NCBI GenBank assembly: GCA_024515975.1
Contig: JAMSKV010000002.1
Span: 1 to 64,000 of the forward strand
Reading direction: 5' to 3'
Source: Endosaccharibacter trunci
Lineage (GTDB): Bacteria; Pseudomonadota; Alphaproteobacteria; Acetobacterales; Acetobacteraceae
Length of the DNA stretch: 64,000 nucleotides
Part shown: positions 58,446-64,000 of the stretch, piece after piece
Position numbering within the stretch: the first letter of the stretch is position 1
Layout of the letters: the number at the start of each line of letters is the position of its first letter
The notes under the pieces: model-generated
Database searches by the model: none
The model's input: the letters and a program-made list of their open reading frames with translations, nothing else
What the model was told of the DNA's origin: nothing
Translations under genes and position numbers: made by a program

Positions 58446-59630
58446 CTACCTCGAACCGTCTCGAACGACCGGCACGTTACCGTCGCCCGCTCCCGCTGGC
58501 GAACCCGCCGCCCGGACGAACACCGCCCCGCTCGCATACGAGATCCACACGTCGCGCCCGCTGAACCAGTCCGCCCCCAGCAGCATGTCGAACCGCTCCG
58601 CCACCGGCGCCACCGTCAGCACGGGCCGCGCGAACCGCTCCGTTCCGACCTGAAGACTCCTGAAGCGGTGCCAGTGATACACGCTCTCATGCCCGTCCAC
58701 CCCGGCATTGATCCCGCCCGGATCGGCCGCCAGCACGCCCGCGCTCACGCCGTCCCGCTCGGCCGCGCGCACCGACACGATCCGCGACCGCGCGCCGCTA
58801 TCCAGCAGCGCCGTCATCGGCCGCCCGTCCAGCCGCACCGTCAGCACCGGCCGCCCGTGATCGAGACGCATCGGCAGCGTGTCGAACCGGCCGCTCCAGT
58901 TCGGCGGCGGCGCGCACGCCACCGAGGCAGATCGACGGGTCCAGAACAGCAGCCGCCCCTGCTTCAGGTCGAACTCGACGTCGAACCGCGACAACAGGTC
59001 TGCGCCGATCAGCCCCGCCACCGGCGGCGCGATCACCGGCATCGCCGGCAGCGGCCCCACCGGCACGCTGCCGCCCGGCAGGACCAGCCCGCCCAGCCCG
59101 ATCGGCGGCAGCAGCGCGTTCTGCACCGTCCACCCCGTGCCCCCCGTGCCCTGCAGCTGCGTCCTGTGCGCGCGGTCCGGCGGCAGGCCCAGGGCGGACA
59201 CGGCGTGCGGCGTCAGCAGGCCGGTCTCCGACCCCGTATCCACCAGGAAACTCACCGGGCGCCCCGACACCGTCGCGCGCAGGCTGATGAACCCGTCATC
59301 CGATCGCAGCGGCGCCGTGCCCGCCAGGGTCCAGGCGCAGGACACCCCCTCCGCCCGCGCGCCGGGCGATGCCGCCAGCCCGATCGCGGCCGCGGACAGG
59401 GCGGCGACCCCCAGCGCCGCGCGTGCCGGCGCGCCGATGCGCCAGCGCCGCCGGACCGGCCCGCCCGACCCGGCCGCGTCCTGCTCCGCTTTCGCCGCAC
59501 CCGCGCCTGCGAACGCCCGCATCGCCGCAAGCCCATGCGCGCCTGGCCGTCCGGCACGCGCGCCCACCGCGTCGCGCGCCCGCTCCGCCCTCACGATTCC
59601 CGTGGCGGCCACGCCATCATGTGCCGGCAT
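58446..59630 (-). CDS. Tandem retropepsin-like aspartyl protease
   Basis: A 394-residue exported or anchored protein. After a membrane segment (~71-93) it holds two aspartyl-protease-like halves: the first with FLVDTGSETGLL (Asp131) and GLIGADLL, the second with ALLDSGARSRIV (Asp277) and MLLGADWF. Both keep the catalytic Asp and the late hydrophobic-Gly motif, so a single chain might form a pepsin-like active site. The start may be later, at residue 37. It starts 4 bp after the proline iminopeptidase stop. Confidence 0.8.
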   Translation of the reverse strand: MPAHDGVAATGIVRAERARDAVGARAGRPGAHGLAAMRAFAGAGAAKAEQDAAGSGGPVRRRWRIGAPARAALGVAALSAAAIGLAASPGARAEGVSCAWTLAGTAPLRSDDGFISLRATVSGRPVSFLVDTGSETGLLTPHAVSALGLPPDRAHRTQLQGTGGTGWTVQNALLPPIGLGGLVLPGGSVPVGPLPAMPVIAPPVAGLIGADLLSRFDVEFDLKQGRLLFWTRRSASVACAPPPNWSGRFDTLPMRLDHGRPVLTVRLDGRPMTALLDSGARSRIVSVRAAERDGVSAGVLAADPGGINAGVDGHESVYHWHRFRSLQVGTERFARPVLTVAPVAERFDMLLGADWFSGRDVWISYASGAVFVRAAGSPAGAGDGNVPVVRDGSR

Positions 59631-59634
59631 CCGC

Positions 59635-60726
<1,092 letters not shown>

Positions 60727-60789
60727 TTATATCGTCAGTCTCGGGCCGGAGCGGACTTTCCACACGTTCCTGGAGAGCGAGCGCCCGGT

Positions 60790-61572
60790 TTAGGACGGGT
60801 GACCGCCGTCCGATCTAGGGTCTGGACTGCTGACCTCGTGAGGTCTGCGCCCAACCAACCGCGACGGGTCGGGCAAAGCGTTGCCGTCGACCCGAACGAT
60901 GAGCTTGTCGCGCCGGCCATCCTCAAGCAAGCAATCAGCTTCCGCAAAGCAGGGAATGAAAGCCCGTATAGTATAGCACTCGATTATTGAAGGCTGTCCG
61001 CGCCGGATTAGAACGTCTCCGTCAAGAAGTTGGAGATCGAGGGCACGATTAGAGTCAATCGGGTACAACATTCCATCTCGAAATTCGTGTAACCTAAAAA
61101 GGTTACGCTCCGAATCCAGTATCGCGTAGCCGAGTGTGGGCAAATAATCCCAATTCAAGTCGGTCGTGCTTCCACGTCCCTCATCCCAGCCTAGTATCCT
61201 ATGGGCCGTGATGGGATACTCTGGATCCAACTTGATCGGCAACTTTTCCGTGTGGACGACCAATACAGCGGTGGGCGACGGTAGCAGTTTTGCTTCATCC
61301 AGTTCAGCTTCTCGCCGAGCATCCATTTCCGTCGCTTTACAAAGATAGCGAAGGGTACCCACCTCTTGAACCATACCGGCGACGCTAAGCCGGACTGTAC
61401 GTCGATCAAGAATGTAGATGGCGACGCCCATGCGGCCTCCTGTGCTGAGTGGGTCCGTAAGCCCAAGGCTGATAGAGTCTATCGTTCTGTCTATCATTGA
61501 TGGGTGCGCAGAAGCCATTGTTGTTGGATTGTCGATGGCAACAGCGAAAGACCGGAAAAGCGAGAATGACAC
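60790..61572 (-). CDS. Protein of unknown function in the methyltransferase/Vsr cluster
   Basis: A 260-residue protein with no recognised motif. It has no signal peptide; the middle carries HRILGWDEGRGSTTDLNWDY. It starts 12 bp after the vsr stop on the same strand and so is in the same transcript. It may be the missing restriction partner of the methylase, but no nuclease motif (PD-ExK, HNH) is visible. Base composition is lower in GC than the main window. Confidence 0.7.
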   Translation of the reverse strand: MSFSLFRSFAVAIDNPTTMASAHPSMIDRTIDSISLGLTDPLSTGGRMGVAIYILDRRTVRLSVAGMVQEVGTLRYLCKATEMDARREAELDEAKLLPSPTAVLVVHTEKLPIKLDPEYPITAHRILGWDEGRGSTTDLNWDYLPTLGYAILDSERNLFRLHEFRDGMLYPIDSNRALDLQLLDGDVLIRRGQPSIIECYTIRAFIPCFAEADCLLEDGRRDKLIVRVDGNALPDPSRLVGRRPHEVSSPDPRSDGGHPS

Positions 61573-61584
61573 GTTGCAAATTAT

Positions 61585-62025
61585 TTAGACTCGCTCGATG
61601 TGTTTCGGTTGTCTCTGAAGTAAAGAGAATAAAGAAGAAAGACGATCGGCTAGTGTCAAAGAATTCCGTGTTTCGCACTCCCAAATGACTTCAACGTGCC
61701 AACCCATCTGTTCTAGATGTGCTTTGTTTCTGAGGTCACGCGCAATATTGCGGGAAAACTTTGCTTTCCAGAACTCAATTCTAGACTTTGGCATGCTTGC
61801 CTTTGGGCAACCGGGATGTCGGTGCCAGAAGCACCCATGCACGAAGATAACAATACCATGACGAGGGAAAACTATATCTGGCGTCCCGGGTAGGTCTCTA
61901 CGATGTAGCCGGAAACGAAGTCCAAGCGCATGGGCTGCCTGCCTGACCCTAATTTCAGGACTTGACCCTTTCTGCGGTACTCTGGACATCAACCATGAGC
62001 GCCGTTCGACCGTAAGCCGATCCAC
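61585..62025 (-). CDS. vsr: Very short patch repair endonuclease
   Basis: A 146-residue Vsr protein with RSWLMSRVPQKGSSPE at the start, GTPDIVFPRHGIVIFVHG with the catalytic Asp and CFWHRHPGC zinc/Mg region. It nicks T:G mismatches formed by deamination of 5-methylcytosine. It begins 3 bp after the cytosine methyltransferase stop, the classical dcm-vsr pairing. Confidence 0.94.
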   Translation of the reverse strand: MDRLTVERRSWLMSRVPQKGSSPEIRVRQAAHALGLRFRLHRRDLPGTPDIVFPRHGIVIFVHGCFWHRHPGCPKASMPKSRIEFWKAKFSRNIARDLRNKAHLEQMGWHVEVIWECETRNSLTLADRLSSLFSLLQRQPKHIERV

Positions 62026-62028
62026 TGC

Positions 62029-63108
62029 CTACTCAGCCGCGATCGCGTATGGCGCAGCCATACTAAGCCTAGTTGCAACGGCCTCAAAAATCTTGGTGGC
62101 GACAAATGGTGAGACGCTGTTTCCTATCATTCGGAAACTGTGCCAAACGGTTGGATGGAAGCGGTGAGAATCTGGAAAGCCTTGCAATCTTGCGGCCTCT
62201 CGGACGGTTATTACGCGAGCCTCGCTCGGATGGATGGGACGTACTGACTGGAAAGATCCTCGGTCAGCGCCAGTCCCAGCCCGCAAAGTCGGGCATTGCC
62301 CCTGCCAGTCAAGCTTCGGATGACGCCCGATCGGATCGGTCAGCCCTGGACCAAGGGCTGCAAAACGCTCGACGACCGCGGCAGCATGCACGGATTTAAG
62401 ATGACCGGTGAAAACACCGGAGCCATCGCGCATACGAGTCGCGTAGGCCGAAGGGCGGCCTGGCCGAGTAAGACGCCACCGATCATACCCGTCGCGGTTC
62501 TCAAGCCTGATTGCACGCTGAAGATCTGCGATAGCGCTTTTTACTGTCGTGGCTGGAACCTTTCGCATGTCCACGTCCTCAAGGGTTAATGCATCTCCTC
62601 TGTCTTTATGTATGCCGACAACGAAGAGCCGCTGCCGTCGTGTTGCTGCACCAAACTCAGCAGCATCCCAGACATGAGGACCCAGCAATGCATATCTGTC
62701 GGCGACTAAAGCTAGTGCTGCATCGAGAAGGTGGCGCGAGCCAGAATAAGATAAGCCTCGCACATTTTCCATAACGAAGAATGTCGGCTCAACTTCAGCT
62801 ACCAGCCGAAAGAAGTGGCGTAGAAGCTGCCGCCGGGGATCATCGGCGGCGCGATGTCCTATATCACTGAAGCCCTGACAAGGTGGGCCTCCGAAAACGC
62901 CGTCAACCACTCCATTTGCCGCAGCCAATATACGTTCTCCCGTCAGGCTGGCGATATCCTCCAAATACAGATTCGTTTTGGGAAAATTACGTGAGAATGA
63001 ATAGGTCAGGTTGGGGTCGATATCATATGCCGATACTACATCGAAACCGGCGCCATGCGCTCCTAGGGAGAAACCGCCGCAACCGCAGAAAAGATCAACA
63101 ACTTTCAT
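62029..63108 (-). CDS. DNA (cytosine-5-)-methyltransferase
   Basis: A 359-residue m5C methyltransferase with all main motifs: DLFCGCGGFSLGAHGAGFD (I), GGPPCQGFSD with the catalytic Cys (IV), MENVRGL (VI), RRQRLFVVGI (VIII) and a C-terminal RMIGNSVSP (X) after a target-recognition region. Target sequence unknown. It precedes vsr. It probably protects DNA, as a restriction-modification partner or solitary methylase. Confidence 0.95.
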   Translation of the reverse strand: MKVVDLFCGCGGFSLGAHGAGFDVVSAYDIDPNLTYSFSRNFPKTNLYLEDIASLTGERILAAANGVVDGVFGGPPCQGFSDIGHRAADDPRRQLLRHFFRLVAEVEPTFFVMENVRGLSYSGSRHLLDAALALVADRYALLGPHVWDAAEFGAATRRQRLFVVGIHKDRGDALTLEDVDMRKVPATTVKSAIADLQRAIRLENRDGYDRWRLTRPGRPSAYATRMRDGSGVFTGHLKSVHAAAVVERFAALGPGLTDPIGRHPKLDWQGQCPTLRAGTGADRGSFQSVRPIHPSEARVITVREAARLQGFPDSHRFHPTVWHSFRMIGNSVSPFVATKIFEAVATRLSMAAPYAIAAE

Positions 63109-63181
63109 TTTTAATAAGAAGCCATCGATGTGATACCTTTATAATAAGCAGTACAATCATGATTTGCAATCACTGTTTTTC

Positions 63182-64000
63182 TCAAGCTAGAATCTGCACG
63201 AATGTTGGGCAGTGACGATAATATGTTTGAAAGGTTTCGATTTGGTCTTCCTCAAGATCAAAACCGAGAGCGCGGACGGCGTCCCGGCTGAGCCGCTCGA
63301 CGCTTGGAAGGCAGCTCTGAAGTACTGCAGATTCGCGTAGAGTCAGTGGCGGAGCGACTATCGGCTTTGCGGGTCGGCATTTCCAGTTCGCGTTATTCAC
63401 GATCCCACCGGCGGTCGTCACCGCACCCTTGGTAGGTAATATTCCCCCAACGGTAACCATTGGCGCGTTGTCTTGGTAAATTAACCGGAAAGCTGGAATG
63501 AAGCCTCCAGGGCGAGCGAGGTCGCTTGCCGTCGACTGGATGAGGTCGAGAGCAAAATCCGCCAGAGTTTGCTGCATTCTTTCATCGCGACAAGAGTTCG
63601 TGGCGAGATCGTCGGGTACTGCCGCTCCAAATAGCTCACGCAGTCGTGCGGGCCGATCAGGAGCTTTACCATATTTCATTTCTCCTCCGTTGAAAGTCAC
63701 CAGTAGTATGCTATTGGGAGGGGAGTTTTCAATAATGGATATAATATCTTCCTTGCGCGTCTCGTCGAAGTGATAGTCATAATCTAGCCAGACAAGCCAA
63801 GGCCGTGTGCAAATGCTTCCGTCTGAGTAGAGAGTAGGCAAAACCTCATTCGAGAGTCCATGAAGAACTCGAACTGTGGCATAAGGTGCGTTAAAAACTG
63901 CACGGTGATATCCAACTTCATTCGCCTCGATGGAGATCATGTCGTCGATGCCAAGAAGCCGGTGTGCTAAGACAAAGTCAGTAAACCATATTGATCCAAA
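63182..64000 (-). CDS. Methyltransferase-like protein, N-terminus beyond the window
   Basis: The minus-strand frame is open to the right edge (reading GSIWFTDFVLAHRLLGIDDM before the first internal Met), so the start lies outside. Visible residues show an acidic end-of-strand motif SIEANEVGYHRA and PWLVWLDYDYHFDETR, reminiscent of class I SAM methyltransferase strands 2 and 4, then FNGGEMKYGKAPDRP. I do not know the family. It is 73 bp from the cytosine methyltransferase gene and likely belongs to the same island. Confidence 0.75.
   Translation of the reverse strand, partial: FGSIWFTDFVLAHRLLGIDDMISIEANEVGYHRAVFNAPYATVRVLHGLSNEVLPTLYSDGSICTRPWLVWLDYDYHFDETRKEDIISIIENSPPNSILLVTFNGGEMKYGKAPDRPARLRELFGAAVPDDLATNSCRDERMQQTLADFALDLIQSTASDLARPGGFIPAFRLIYQDNAPMVTVGGILPTKGAVTTAGGIVNNANWKCRPAKPIVAPPLTLRESAVLQSCLPSVERLSRDAVRALGFDLEEDQIETFQTYYRHCPTFVQILA

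Noticed and set aside
60790-61572. Restriction endonuclease partner of the cytosine methylase
   Set aside because: The position fits but no PD-ExK, HNH, GIY-YIG or PLD motif could be found, so the gene is left as unknown.

Overview
The window is about 64 kb of GC-rich bacterial chromosome from an alphaproteobacterium. The grpE-dnaK-dnaJ-dapB-metK-trmB run, a ChvG/ChvI two-component pair, PspF/PspABC and Vsr/Dcm genes fit that class. Gene style resembles Acetobacteraceae, but I cannot prove the family from sequence alone. No rRNA, tRNA or CRISPR array was seen.

Region 1 (1 to about 9.4 kb) is a worn integrative/conjugative-element segment. It holds the end of a Toprim protein, a DUF2493 protein, an element-type membrane protein interrupted by a stop codon, and the front of a DUF736 gene fused to a deleted chemotaxis-receptor tail. 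Inside it sits a cargo cassette (2.0-7.5 kb): a five-gene minus-strand set (three alpha/beta hydrolases, an enoyl-CoA hydratase homologue and an MDR oxidoreductase) facing a GlxA-type AraC regulator. The DUF2493 and DUF736 genes share a leader whose hairpins differ in sequence but keep their positions, the best candidate here for an undescribed regulatory RNA.

Region 2 (9.4 to 31 kb) is mixed core and accessory metabolism: dienelactone hydrolase, a large unrecognised protein, sugar and sulfite/sulfonate-type transporters, HtrA protease, TadA, RsuA-type pseudouridine synthase, RsmD, a MarR/drug-efflux cluster with a frameshifted remnant, DUF4396 protein, KatG, CorC-like protein, an Old Yellow Enzyme facing an HxlR regulator, and exported MsrB and MsrA. 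The genes form an oxidative and electrophile stress theme.

Region 3 (30 to 52.5 kb) is envelope and protein-quality control: PspF divergent from a sigma-54-driven pspABC operon with a GIN-domain protein, a LOV-type histidine kinase beside a single-domain response regulator, ChvG/ChvI, the GrpE/DnaK/DnaJ chaperones with a strong terminator between dnaK and dnaJ, and DapB, MetK (with a possible pseudoknot leader) and TrmB.

Region 4 (52.4 to 60.6 kb) has a methyl-accepting chemotaxis protein, DMT and MFS transporters, an SDR, a small lipoprotein, a tandem retropepsin-like protein and proline iminopeptidase. A 105-bp structured repeat closes the chemotaxis gene; a second copy lies 42 kb away in opposite orientation. 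Region 5 (60.7 kb to the end) is visibly lower in GC after a double-hairpin element. It carries an unknown gene, Vsr endonuclease, a DNA cytosine methyltransferase and a cut-off methyltransferase-like protein, all on the minus strand, and looks like a defence island continuing past the window.
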